Virus record (IMG/VR): IMGVR_UViG_3300025872_000131
Coordinates: 1-38,740 of that record
DNA from: a virus
DNA length: 38,740 bases
Strand: one strand, 5' to 3'
The translations under genes and the position numbers were made by a program. Below are positions 15,399 through 22,376 of this stretch, one piece after another. The first letter of the stretch is position 1. The number at the start of each line of letters is the position of its first letter. The notes beneath the pieces were generated by a model that was not told the origin of the DNA, ran no database searches, and saw only the letters and a list, made by a program, of their open reading frames with translations.

Positions 15399-16130
15399 AT
15401 GCGCAAGCCAAACGGATTTGTTTTTTATCGCGGATTCTCGCCAATCGATCAAGCGCCAATCGTCGGGATCGCGGTTTTTGAGTCTAGCAATGTCAAAACC
15501 GGGAACATGGTTCAAACGTACATCATTCGATCGGATGTAAACCCTATTACTGCCGTCAATACTGGCAAGGATAAAAGCATTTGTGGCGATTGTGTTCACC
15601 GCGGCAATGAAAGCCAAAAGCGAACATGCTACGTTGATTACTCCAAAAGCGTTAACGCGGTTTATAAAGCTTTCGAGCGCGGATCCTATCCCGATTTTTC
15701 GCACAATGTAAAGCTTGCAGCGCTCTGGTTAAAGAATCGCAAGGTTCGTTTAGGCGCCTATGGCGATCCCGCCATGATTCCCGCGGAAAATTGGCTTGAA
15801 TTGCTCGAGCTCGCCAGTGATTGGACCGGTTACACGCACCAATGGCGCGAACCCTTCGCACAATCGCATCGTGAGCTGTGCATGGCAAGCGCTGACAGTC
15901 TTAGCGATCGCGACGTTGCGCGCGCTATGGGCTGGCGCACTTTTCGCGTCATCCCGATCGGATCAGCGCTTAAGCTTCAAAACGAAGCAATTTGCCCCGC
16001 CAGCCTCGAGGGTGGAGACAAAAAACAATGCATCACGTGCGGAGCATGCGACGGCGCTTTAAAGCCAAGCGCTGCATCAATCGCTATTGTCGTACACGGA
16101 AAATCAGCAAAACAATTTGCGGAGGTTTAA
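15399..16130 (+). CDS. Conserved phage protein with Cys clusters
   Basis: This 243-residue protein has a strong ribosome site (GAAGGAGCCAATATC before ATG). Text such as MRKPNGFVFYRGFSPIDQAP, DKSICGDCVHRGNESQKRTC, VRLGAYGDPAMIPAENWLEL and DWTGYTHQWREPF matches a family I recall in many phages and plasmids. Cysteines come in two groups: CxxC with a third Cys near residues 62-77, and CPAS...CITCGACDG near 200-218. The spacing suggests metal or iron-sulfur binding, reminiscent of radical-SAM/ferredoxin style clusters, but no catalytic motif is clear. The function is unknown. The stop is followed by the small membrane ORF. Confidence 0.85.
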   Translation: MRKPNGFVFYRGFSPIDQAPIVGIAVFESSNVKTGNMVQTYIIRSDVNPITAVNTGKDKSICGDCVHRGNESQKRTCYVDYSKSVNAVYKAFERGSYPDFSHNVKLAALWLKNRKVRLGAYGDPAMIPAENWLELLELASDWTGYTHQWREPFAQSHRELCMASADSLSDRDVARAMGWRTFRVIPIGSALKLQNEAICPASLEGGDKKQCITCGACDGALKPSAASIAIVVHGKSAKQFAEV

Positions 16131-16133
16131 GCC

Positions 16134-16211
16134 ATGCAAGCTTTAATTGATTGGACCATAGCACTAATTTTTGGCGTCGCACTCGCGTGCGCGATTTTTT
16201 TTAACCTTTGA
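16134..16211 (+). CDS. Tiny putative membrane peptide (25 residues)
   Basis: The frame reads MQALIDWTIALIFGVALACA then IFFNL. It is almost one transmembrane helix. A GGAGG lies ten bases before the ATG, and a rho-independent terminator follows 20 bases after the stop, so it sits properly at the end of the plus-strand operon. Similar single-helix peptides occur as toxins or membrane modulators, but no family can be named. Confidence 0.55.
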   Translation: MQALIDWTIALIFGVALACAIFFNL

Positions 16212-16231
16212 AAATGATTGACATTTAACCT

Positions 16232-16253
16232 AAGCCCTTCGGGGCTTTTTTTT
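16232..16253 (+). terminator. Rho-independent terminator of the plus-strand island
   Basis: AAGCCC, loop TTCG, GGGCTT, then a run of eight T (16246-16253). The stem has six pairs with a stable UUCG loop. It closes the three-gene plus-strand unit. Confidence 0.9.
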
Positions 16254-16659
16254 CGCGCGCCAAGCGCTTCGCGCACTGGCGCCATTTTGCGTTATTGATC
16301 GCCAAGCGCTTTGCGCACTGGCGCACTGCGCACGCCTAAGCTTTACGCTTGGCGCTTGCATGCGCTCGTCGTAATACTTTGAAGGATAAAGCCATAGAAT
16401 CGCCGACAATCGATTTTCTCAAAAGCATGTAGGGTGATAGCCATGGCCCTAAAAAATCGCCTACAAGGGCGCTTTCCGCGCGCCTATGGCTACGCCAATG
16501 CGCCAATGAAGCCTAAGCGCCATTTCGTAGGCTTTGCATCACGTCGCATGGCTATAGTGGAGAGAAACGCGCAAACACGATGAACCAACACATAGTTACG
16601 CTTAAGCGCAACCCCCATATTAATGTCTTGATAACAATCAAAAAGATAAGATTTAGTTT
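16254..16659. repeat. Noncoding stretch with 24-bp direct repeats between convergent operons
   Basis: About 400 bases lie between the plus-strand terminator and the end of the minus-strand early operon. A 24-bp unit with GCCAAGCGCT at one end and GCACTGGCGC at the other occurs at 16259-16282 and 16301-16324 with one difference (C/T). A partial inverted copy, CGCTTGGCGC, lies near 16337-16346. AAGCGCTT is itself a palindrome. The second half holds a possible small basic ORF. Repeats between convergent units may be an origin, a packaging or recombination site, or transfer remnants; nothing decides among these. Confidence 0.6.
16443..16583 (+). CDS. Possible small basic protein (46 residues), uncertain
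   Basis: An ATG at 16443 opens a frame of 46 residues rich in Arg and Lys (MALKNRLQGRFPRAYGYANA, then PMKPKRHFVGFASRRMAIVE). A weak purine element (AGGGTGATAG) precedes it. A second frame starts at 16580 in an ATGA overlap but runs into the convergent gene. Neither has a recognised homologue. It could be chance coding in a repeat-rich gap. Confidence 0.25.
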   Translation: MALKNRLQGRFPRAYGYANAPMKPKRHFVGFASRRMAIVERNAQTR

Positions 16660-16676
16660 TCAATCCATTGAAAACT
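16655..16676 (-). terminator. Hairpin at the end of the early operon (weak terminator)
   Basis: AGTTTTCAA and TTGAAAACT form a perfect 9-bp inverted repeat with a four-base loop, overlapping the stop codon at 16660-16662. The following minus-strand sequence is A/T-rich (AAATCTTATCTTTTTG) but lacks an immediate T-run, so termination would be partial. Confidence 0.45.
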
Positions 16677-17325
16677 TTGATTGCTCCATAGCCTTTAACG
16701 CGTCCTTGCTCAACGCGTAAGCCTGATCACTGCTTCCCTTGTACACCGGACCAATATCTTCTTCCGCCATCAGCGTCAACACCTCAGCGCCAGGCATTGC
16801 CCGTTTAATGCTCACCGCCTGCGTGAAAAATTCCTGCTGCAAGATAACCGCCACCTCATCCATCGTCCAGCAGTCGCACTCAGGTCTCATTGCCGCGTAG
16901 GCGTGGACAGTTGCCGGATCAGCGCAAATCGCAAACACGCTCCCGTCATCCCGTTGACCCTCCATAACACTTACCGCCAACGGTTGAGCGTTCATCGCCT
17001 TTGCTTCAGCCTCCAACACGTCATAAGCCCGCATCATCCCGCCACAAGCCAACCTATACGCCTCAACGTCTCTCGCTTTCCTCGCATCCCTACACCGCCA
17101 TAACTGCTTCCAAAACCTTAACCGCGTTTCCTCGCTCACGAGTTCCGCCAAACGATCCAAACCCCAAACCTTATCCGCCTCACGCTTCCGCTTCATCACA
17201 CTGACCGCCACACTATTCATCGCCAACACGATCTGGTCATCCTCTTCAAAAGGATTCTTCAACCGATCCTCTGATCCGCCATACAAACCATCTCTAACCT
17301 TTCCGCGCTTATCTTTTGCCGCCAT
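16660..17325 (-). CDS. Hypothetical protein, last gene of the early operon
   Basis: The product has 221 residues from the ATG at 17323-17325, which has AAAGGA ten bases upstream; an extension of nine codons with a poor start is rejected. Text: MAAKDKRGKVRDGLYGGSED, VMKRKREADKVWGLDRLAEL, WKQLWRCRDARKARDVEAYR. The N-terminal half is basic and helical. The C-terminal part (DDGSVFAICADPATVHAYAA, SIKRAMPGAEVLTLMAEEDI) is mixed alpha/beta. No family is recognised. It follows the iteron-like array, so a replication or copy-control role is possible from position only. Confidence 0.75.
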   Translation of the reverse strand: MAAKDKRGKVRDGLYGGSEDRLKNPFEEDDQIVLAMNSVAVSVMKRKREADKVWGLDRLAELVSEETRLRFWKQLWRCRDARKARDVEAYRLACGGMMRAYDVLEAEAKAMNAQPLAVSVMEGQRDDGSVFAICADPATVHAYAAMRPECDCWTMDEVAVILQQEFFTQAVSIKRAMPGAEVLTLMAEEDIGPVYKGSSDQAYALSKDALKAMEQSKFSMD

Positions 17326-17355
17326 AACCCAAATCCTTTCTCTACAAATCACACA

Positions 17356-17562
17356 TCAAACATCAAGCGTCCGAAACATTGAAGCGTCCGAATGTGTGTC
17401 TTTCAGACACACACACATTTCGGACGCGTTCACTTCTTGTTCTACAACGCTTTCGGACAACTTCGTACGCGTTTTCGGACGCTTAAAGGACAAAACATCA
17501 ACTTTAGGACACCCTAATTCGGACGCCAAAACATCACTTTCGGACATTCGGACGCTTAACAT
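17356..17562 (-). CDS. Possible 68-residue protein overlapping the repeat array
   Basis: The ATG at 17560-17562 overlaps the primase-helicase stop as TGATG, the same coupling used by many genes here, and the frame is open to 17356. The product (MLSVRMSESDVLASELGCPK, then VDVLSFKRPKTRTKL) has no recognised family. The DNA repeats fall in different reading frames, so they are not a protein repeat. The open frame may be accidental over a cis-acting array, or the array may be embedded in a gene. Confidence 0.35.
   Translation of the reverse strand: MLSVRMSESDVLASELGCPKVDVLSFKRPKTRTKLSESVVEQEVNASEMCVCLKDTHSDASMFRTLDV
17367..17555. repeat. Iteron-like array of TTCGGACGC (candidate origin or operator cluster)
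   Basis: Six exact copies of the 9-mer TTCGGACGC or its complement lie at 17367, 17384, 17419, 17474, 17518 and 17547. Shorter or variant copies lie at 17452 and 17539 (TTCGGAC), 17462 (TTCGTACGC) and 17504 (TTAGGAC). The first two are inverted relative to the rest. Two more exact copies are inside the primase-helicase gene (18307, 18321). Dense short repeats beside a RepA-like helicase gene are the layout of iteron origins; an alternative is a repressor-binding cluster controlling the last gene. Confidence 0.75.
17384..17427. repeat. Large hairpin within the iteron array
   Basis: GCGTCCGAA (17384-17392) pairs with TTCGGACGC (17419-17427); inside it TGTGTGTCT (17393-17401) pairs with AGACACACA (17405-17413). 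The loop is TTC and a five-base bulge CACAT lies at 17414-17418. Eighteen base pairs in total could extrude as a cruciform or fold in RNA. No T-run follows on either strand, so a simple terminator is less likely than an origin or regulatory structure. Confidence 0.7.
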
Positions 17563-19634
17563 CAAAATCCTTCCTGATTAATCGGCTTGATCCACACCAA
17601 ATCGTTTCTTATGGCGGCAAACTCAAGCTCAACTAACTTGTCCTTCACCTCCTTCCAACGCTTCCGCTTATCGCTATCCTCTACATCATTCCCTAGCCTG
17701 GCGTACACCTCATCCCGCCAACGCTCTAACGTCACCACGCGATGGCGTTCCCCTTGAACGATCTGGTATTGCCCTTCCGTCTTCACGATATGGCGTAACG
17801 CTTCCCTACCCATCGATTGATGCTTACCGCGTCCTGCGTTCGGCTTTGCGTTTTGTGGCGGTCTAAAGCCAACGCCATCGGGTAATTCACCCTCGAATGG
17901 TTTGACTACAAGCGTATTGGCCGAGTCATCCTCAAACCCCAAGTTGAGCTTGGCGGCTGACGTTTCATGCGTTTCGTTCGTTTCCTGCTGATCAAAGTTC
18001 ACCGTTTCCATGGAGAAATGAATCTCCACACCATCCTTGCCATCCTTTTGCTTGGTTACACGCAACGTGCCCGACATTTGATCTGTATGGCGGGTAATCT
18101 CAATCTGCGTATCCACAGCACCTAAAAAGCTGGAGTGACCGCGTAGACCTAATGAGGCATCCTTGCCACTATGGTGGACAACGAGCAACGCTGCGCCCGT
18201 GGCTTCTTGCAGGCGTCCACAATTGCTGATGAAACTGCCCATGTCCTCGGACGCGTTCTCGTTGCCGCCGCCAAAGGCGCGGGCCAAGGTGTCAATGATG
18301 ATCAATTTCGGACGCTGGATTTCGGACGCTCGTATGGCGGCTATCAAGTCAGCAAAATCCTGATCCGATGACCTTAAGTTAACTTGCGACCTGATCACGC
18401 CAACGGGTATGTCCTTGAGTTCATACGCATGGCGTAAACCCGAAATCCTTGTCCCAATACCGCCATGGCCTTCACCCGCGATGTATAAGACTTCACCGGC
18501 TTGCGGCACTTCGTGCGCCAGCCACGAATCCCCACTGGCGATCATGGCGGCTAAGTGCAGCGCGATAAACGATTTGAACGTGCCTGGAGGCCCATAGAGC
18601 GCCATAAATCCCTTCTCCGGCACAATCCTATCCACCAACCACTTAACCGGCTCATCCTTCGCGTCACGCCACATCTCAACCCTGTAGCGTTGCGCTTCCT
18701 GCGCTTCAACCACTTCGGCAAACGGTTCCTTCTCAGGCACAACGGATTCGGGTTCCGTCTCGGCTTTCTCATCAATCACTAGTCGCTGTGGCGGCTCAAC
18801 GTCCTCAAAGTCCTCAACCACTTTGGCTTCGGCAATGCGCCTGGCGAACTCCTCAAACGTAAACCCTCGTCCGATAAACTCTTCAGCGTCATCGCCAATG
18901 GCTGACTCGTCATCGGCTAAATCAACCACCTTGATCGCTTGCGCTACACCCTGCAAGTCCCTAACGACACGTTTGGCGTACTTCCAACCAGGTCTATCGT
19001 TATCCGGCAGCACAACCACCAATCGACCATGAAACCATGGCGTTATGGCGGCAGGCCATTCGCTCGAACCCGCGTGCGCCGATATGGCGACCACATCGAA
19101 CATGCCAACCAAAAACTCAGCGGCCTTTTCGCCCTCGGTCACAAATACCGGCGCCATGGGTCTTGCAATCATGAGCGGTAAGCCAAACGGTATGGGCGTC
19201 CAATTGCGGATCGTTGGTACGCGCTCGCCATTGATAAGGTGATATTGGCGATAAGTCTTACCTCCACCTTCAACGTCATACCTGACCTTTTGCGCCGTGA
19301 CTTCACCGTTTTCATCGATGTAATCCCACGCCATCACTTCTTTCATCGTTGACGGAACTATCGGCCTGACACCCGATAAAGGATCACGCGCAACCAGCGG
19401 GCGGTTCCAGTTCAACGAATTAGGCAAGTGCGGTTTGATGGCGGCAAACACATCCTCTTGATCGCACCCGCCAAAGCACTTGAATAGAAACTTCTCACCG
19501 AGTTGCGTAATCGCAAGCGATGGATGCCGATCACCCTTGCCATTGCCATGCCCGGGTACCGGGCAAGACGCAAGCCACCCCCTCTTGTAGCGCTTGGCGT
19601 TACCAAGCGCTGCGGCTAATAGTTCTGCGTTCAT
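17562..19634 (-). CDS. Primase-helicase (zinc finger, TOPRIM, RepA-like AAA+/RecA ATPase)
   Basis: The product has 690 residues. Residues 20-60 form a CHC2-like zinc finger (C24, H29, C53, C57). A TOPRIM-type fold follows, with VFVTEGEK (E168) and VVVLPDNDRPGWKYAKRVV (D211, D213). A linker around 275-320 is acidic. The C-terminal ATPase of the RepA/AAA_25 group has Walker A GPPGTFKS (348-355), Walker B KLIIIDTLARAF (D448) and LLVVHHSGKDASLGLRGHSS. It would unwind DNA and prime replication. No DNA polymerase gene is visible, so host polymerase is presumably recruited. The stop overlaps the next ATG; ATGA overlap with NeuD-like gene upstream. Confidence 0.9.
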   Translation of the reverse strand: MNAELLAAALGNAKRYKRGWLASCPVPGHGNGKGDRHPSLAITQLGEKFLFKCFGGCDQEDVFAAIKPHLPNSLNWNRPLVARDPLSGVRPIVPSTMKEVMAWDYIDENGEVTAQKVRYDVEGGGKTYRQYHLINGERVPTIRNWTPIPFGLPLMIARPMAPVFVTEGEKAAEFLVGMFDVVAISAHAGSSEWPAAITPWFHGRLVVVLPDNDRPGWKYAKRVVRDLQGVAQAIKVVDLADDESAIGDDAEEFIGRGFTFEEFARRIAEAKVVEDFEDVEPPQRLVIDEKAETEPESVVPEKEPFAEVVEAQEAQRYRVEMWRDAKDEPVKWLVDRIVPEKGFMALYGPPGTFKSFIALHLAAMIASGDSWLAHEVPQAGEVLYIAGEGHGGIGTRISGLRHAYELKDIPVGVIRSQVNLRSSDQDFADLIAAIRASEIQRPKLIIIDTLARAFGGGNENASEDMGSFISNCGRLQEATGAALLVVHHSGKDASLGLRGHSSFLGAVDTQIEITRHTDQMSGTLRVTKQKDGKDGVEIHFSMETVNFDQQETNETHETSAAKLNLGFEDDSANTLVVKPFEGELPDGVGFRPPQNAKPNAGRGKHQSMGREALRHIVKTEGQYQIVQGERHRVVTLERWRDEVYARLGNDVEDSDKRKRWKEVKDKLVELEFAAIRNDLVWIKPINQEGF

Positions 19635-20287
19635 CTAGGCGCCGCCGGATTGCCTTGCAGCACAATGCCTTCGTGCACCGGACCTTTGAAGTCATGGCGG
19701 ACAATGGACCCTGCTGAAATCTTCACGCGATTGGCGATTTGCTTGCCTGGCAGTACATAGGACCCAATACCCATGATCACCGCCACGCCAATCACGCAAT
19801 CCCCGCACACTTCCGTATTCGGAAACATCGTTGTCCATGCGTGAATTACCGAGTCATGCCCAACCGTTGCATTGGTATTCATAAACACAAAATCGTTGAT
19901 CCAGGCATCCGCTGTAACGATCACTTGCGGTGCTAAAACGCATCCCTTACCAATCTTCGCGTATGGCGATACCGTACAAGTGCTGTGTATGTACGTTCCC
20001 CATCTTTCTTCGTTCTTAGCAACAATGGCTTGCTTTGCATCGGGGTCCGCCACAGCCAGCAGGAATTCAGCACCAGGAAACGCGCCCTCTCGAATGCTTT
20101 CCACCACGGGATACTTGGCGGCATAACGCTTATTGTTAAACGGTTGCGTTGAAACCACGCACACAATCTCGTGCGTGCCTTCTTCCTCGATGTAGCCAAT
20201 CAATTCCTTGGCAAGCCCTCCTGAACCAAAGATGACGTACTGGTTTTTGCGCTTTGCCTTTTGATACATATTGTGATCGCCGCTCAT
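19631..20287 (-). CDS. NeuD/PglD-like sugar O/N-acetyltransferase (left-handed beta-helix)
   Basis: The 218-residue protein begins with a Rossmann-like domain (NQYVIFGSGGLAKELIGYIE). It continues in hexapeptide repeats of a left-handed beta-helix (IGKGCVLAPQVIVTADAWIN, FMNTNATVGHDSVIH, CVIGVAVIMGIGSYVLPGKQ, ISAGSIVRHDF), ending LQGNPA as these enzymes do. The catalytic-type His is in NATVGHDSVI. Known members acetylate nucleotide-sugar amines or sialic acids. With the neighbouring aminotransferase and methyltransferase it suggests synthesis of a modified amino sugar. The start uses AAAGGGG upstream. Confidence 0.85.
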   Translation of the reverse strand: MSGDHNMYQKAKRKNQYVIFGSGGLAKELIGYIEEEGTHEIVCVVSTQPFNNKRYAAKYPVVESIREGAFPGAEFLLAVADPDAKQAIVAKNEERWGTYIHSTCTVSPYAKIGKGCVLAPQVIVTADAWINDFVFMNTNATVGHDSVIHAWTTMFPNTEVCGDCVIGVAVIMGIGSYVLPGKQIANRVKISAGSIVRHDFKGPVHEGIVLQGNPAAPR

Positions 20288-20338
20288 TGATTGCGCCCCT
20301 TTAACTTGATTCTTTCAGTCGTAGTCCTGTTACGATAT

Positions 20339-20731
20339 TTACCACTTGTTCTTCTCCTTTAACTTGGCTTCGATAGCTTCCGCAAAATCCAACACGTTCT
20401 GATGTGCATAGCAAATGTGAAACTCCACAGCACTGCCACTCGCTTTGTTGCATTTCCAGATTTCATCTGCGGTCAGACCAACCCATTCACGCCTTATGCG
20501 CTCTTCAATTTGCCACTCAAGCTCTTTCAGCAGGTCTTCAATGTTGTCGCCGTGTCCTGTAGCGTAGCCTTGTCGCATCATCCACTGCGCTACCTTCTCA
20601 CGCTCGGCAGCAGCGACAAGTGCGGCGAAGTATTCGTACCTTTTCGCTTTAATCTCAGCAACGTCTGCGTGTTGCCAATCAACTTTGAACCCAGCCTCCC
20701 GCGCCAGCTTGATGATGTCTTCTCTATCCAT
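20339..20731 (-). CDS. Conserved hypothetical phage protein (REWVGLT type)
   Basis: This 130-residue protein starts MDREDIIKLAREAGFKVDWQ, has ALVAAAEREKVAQWMMRQ in the middle, and carries RREWVGLTADEIWKC near residue 80. This type is common in phages and prophages of Burkholderiales, often as modular versions sharing the blocks MDREDIIxxAREAG and REWVGLTxxEI. The function is unknown. Its ATG overlaps the upstream gene by eight bases. The shared REWVGLT block with the next protein shows module duplication. Confidence 0.8.
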   Translation of the reverse strand: MDREDIIKLAREAGFKVDWQHADVAEIKAKRYEYFAALVAAAEREKVAQWMMRQGYATGHGDNIEDLLKELEWQIEERIRREWVGLTADEIWKCNKASGSAVEFHICYAHQNVLDFAEAIEAKLKEKNKW

Positions 20732-21041
20732 GATTCTTTTCCTTCAAGGCTTGCTCAACGGCGCGGTAAAAACCAAAACAATCAAACCAAGGTGAATTGC
20801 TTGCATCAATTTTTTGAGATAGATAAATCAAGTCATGGATTTCTTCATCCGTCAGACCAACCCATTCACGCTTTGGCGGTACCGTGTACACAGGTTGCGG
20901 GCTAAACACTTTGTCCTGTGGCTTTTTGCGAAAGTACACATGCCCGGTGCCAGTTGTGTGCATCCACGCCACAGGCTTTTGCTCTGTCTCCAGTAATTGG
21001 CAGCAATGCCCGCACCTTGGACATTCAAAGTCTTGATTCAT
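20724..21041 (-). CDS. Conserved hypothetical phage protein with CxxC-like N-terminus
   Basis: This 105-residue protein has FECPRCGHCCQLLETEQKPV at the start, which looks like a small zinc knuckle. It continues VAWMHTTGTGHVYFRKKPQD and KREWVGLTDEEIHDLIY. The KPVAWM and REWVGLTDEEI blocks are typical of accessory proteins in betaproteobacterial phages. The function is unknown. It is coupled upstream by ATGA with the methyltransferase and overlaps the next gene. Confidence 0.8.
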   Translation of the reverse strand: MNQDFECPRCGHCCQLLETEQKPVAWMHTTGTGHVYFRKKPQDKVFSPQPVYTVPPKREWVGLTDEEIHDLIYLSQKIDASNSPWFDCFGFYRAVEQALKEKNHG

Positions 21042-21673
21042 TGATCACCCCCTAAAAGTTTTTGGACAATAAAGCAATTGCCATCCGTAAATGATGGCTG
21101 GAAACCCCTAGCGCCTAACGTGTTTGGCAGCGTTCCATAAACACGGAAAGCAGACGGATTCAGTGCTTCACTAATATCGTTCACGGCTTGCTTTACCTCT
21201 GGCGAATACTTTTCATCGTTGTAATCATCAAAAACTATCCACCCGCCAGGCACTACAAGTTGGCTGTACATTTCCCAATCTTGCTTGACGCCATCACCCG
21301 TGTGATCACCGTCGATAAAAAGTACATCAACACTTAAATCGCTAACACGCTCAAATGTCTCTTTTTGGTGGGAATCGCCAAGTACATAACGAAAAGTGTT
21401 TTTATTGGGATTGTTCGCTTTGACGTTTGCCTCAACAACCGATTGCGGAATTGGAGCGCCAACATCAATACTGACTGCGTGCATCCGATCTTTTTGCAGC
21501 ATCAAAATCGCACTTGCCCCGGCATAGCAACCAATCTCCAAGTAAGTTGGTCGATGTACGCTAGGCAACGGCAAGTCATAAAGAATATGAAAATGATGAT
21601 GAAATGTTTGGTTTTCTATGCGATCAGAAATGCGCCTAACGATCTCTAAAGATTCAATCGTTGGCGTAATCAT
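21038..21673 (-). CDS. Class I SAM-dependent methyltransferase (Methyltransf_24-like)
   Basis: The product has 211 residues. Motif I is YLEIGCYAGASAI (residues 44-56). A motif with the SAM ribose-binding acid is in HAVSIDVGAPI, and VDVLFIDGDHTGDGVKQDWE followed by LVVPGGWIVFDDYN is characteristic of the Methyltransf_24/cephalosporin-hydroxylase-like group used on sugars and small molecules. It is bracketed by ATGA overlaps with the aminotransferase and the Cys protein. With its neighbours it probably modifies a sugar intermediate or a glycan; DNA methylation is unlikely because no DPPY/NPPY motif is present. Confidence 0.85.
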   Translation of the reverse strand: MITPTIESLEIVRRISDRIENQTFHHHFHILYDLPLPSVHRPTYLEIGCYAGASAILMLQKDRMHAVSIDVGAPIPQSVVEANVKANNPNKNTFRYVLGDSHQKETFERVSDLSVDVLFIDGDHTGDGVKQDWEMYSQLVVPGGWIVFDDYNDEKYSPEVKQAVNDISEALNPSAFRVYGTLPNTLGARGFQPSFTDGNCFIVQKLLGGDQ

Positions 21674-22311
21674 CGATCACTCCCAAACGCGTAAATCGGA
21701 AACTTGGACAAATCCGGATAGCTCATCTCAATGTCCTCCATCACCTTTGGCGAACCATCACGATGCCAGAATTGATTCATAAGCAATAAGCCACGCGCTG
21801 CTACATCAGGCATCATGTAAAAATTCCAGCCGATCATGTCGAAATGATCATCGTGATAGGAACACTCACGCCGCCCGCTGAAACGCGCACGCTTAAACCA
21901 CAGCATGGCGGCATAGTCATCAGTGAGAATCGCACCGCCCTTGCCCAGCTTTAAGTGCTTGTACGGTCCTGTAAACGACACGCACATATGCGAGCCTTTG
22001 ATGTACATATTGGAGGTAAACGACAGCGCAGCATCCCACACACGCGTCGGTGCAAGCTGATACGCGCCCTTAATCGTTCTTCCTTCAACCGGATAAAAGT
22101 CAACCTTTGCGCCGGCATGAATCACTTCGCAAGGCACGCCTGGATAAGTTCTTGCCGGTAGCCTGATCGTCGTTCCCGCCACACGTTCATAGGTCAACGC
22201 TAAGAACAAAGCGTTGCAGCAGTTATCTACCGCCACACAGTATGGTGCACCGGTGTACTCGGCAACCTTTTCTTCAAACGATTCCGTTATTTTGTAAACG
22301 CCATCTGCCAT
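21670..22311 (-). CDS. DegT/DnrJ/EryC1-like sugar aminotransferase (short form)
   Basis: The product has 213 residues against 360-400 for typical members. It keeps the PLP-binding core: YCVAVDNCCNALFLAL, RVWDAALSF (D93 for the pyridine nitrogen) and SFTGPYKHLKLGKGG with K118 as the probable Schiff-base lysine. A late FKRARFSGRREC segment resembles the substrate region. The C-terminal domain is largely missing. It would aminate a keto-sugar nucleotide, feeding the NeuD-like acetyltransferase. The shortness may mean a minimal phage version or loss of activity. It starts after the terminator at 22332-22360 with AAGGGGATGAC as ribosome site. Confidence 0.8.
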   Translation of the reverse strand: MADGVYKITESFEEKVAEYTGAPYCVAVDNCCNALFLALTYERVAGTTIRLPARTYPGVPCEVIHAGAKVDFYPVEGRTIKGAYQLAPTRVWDAALSFTSNMYIKGSHMCVSFTGPYKHLKLGKGGAILTDDYAAMLWFKRARFSGRRECSYHDDHFDMIGWNFYMMPDVAARGLLLMNQFWHRDGSPKVMEDIEMSYPDLSKFPIYAFGSDR

Positions 22312-22331
22312 GTCATCCCCTTAAGAGTCAA

Positions 22332-22360
22332 AAAATCCCGGCCTAAAAAGACCGGGTTTT
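22332..22360 (-). terminator. Rho-independent terminator after the ssDNA-binding-like gene
   Basis: On the minus strand CCCGG (22356 to 22352), a ten-base interior and CCGGG (22341 to 22337) form a hairpin, followed by ATTTTTTG. It lies 17 bases after the stop at 22377 and upstream of the aminotransferase, so it probably separates strongly expressed DNA-processing genes from the sugar genes, by partial read-through. Confidence 0.8.
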
Positions 22361-22376
22361 GTGAATAAGTGATTAC

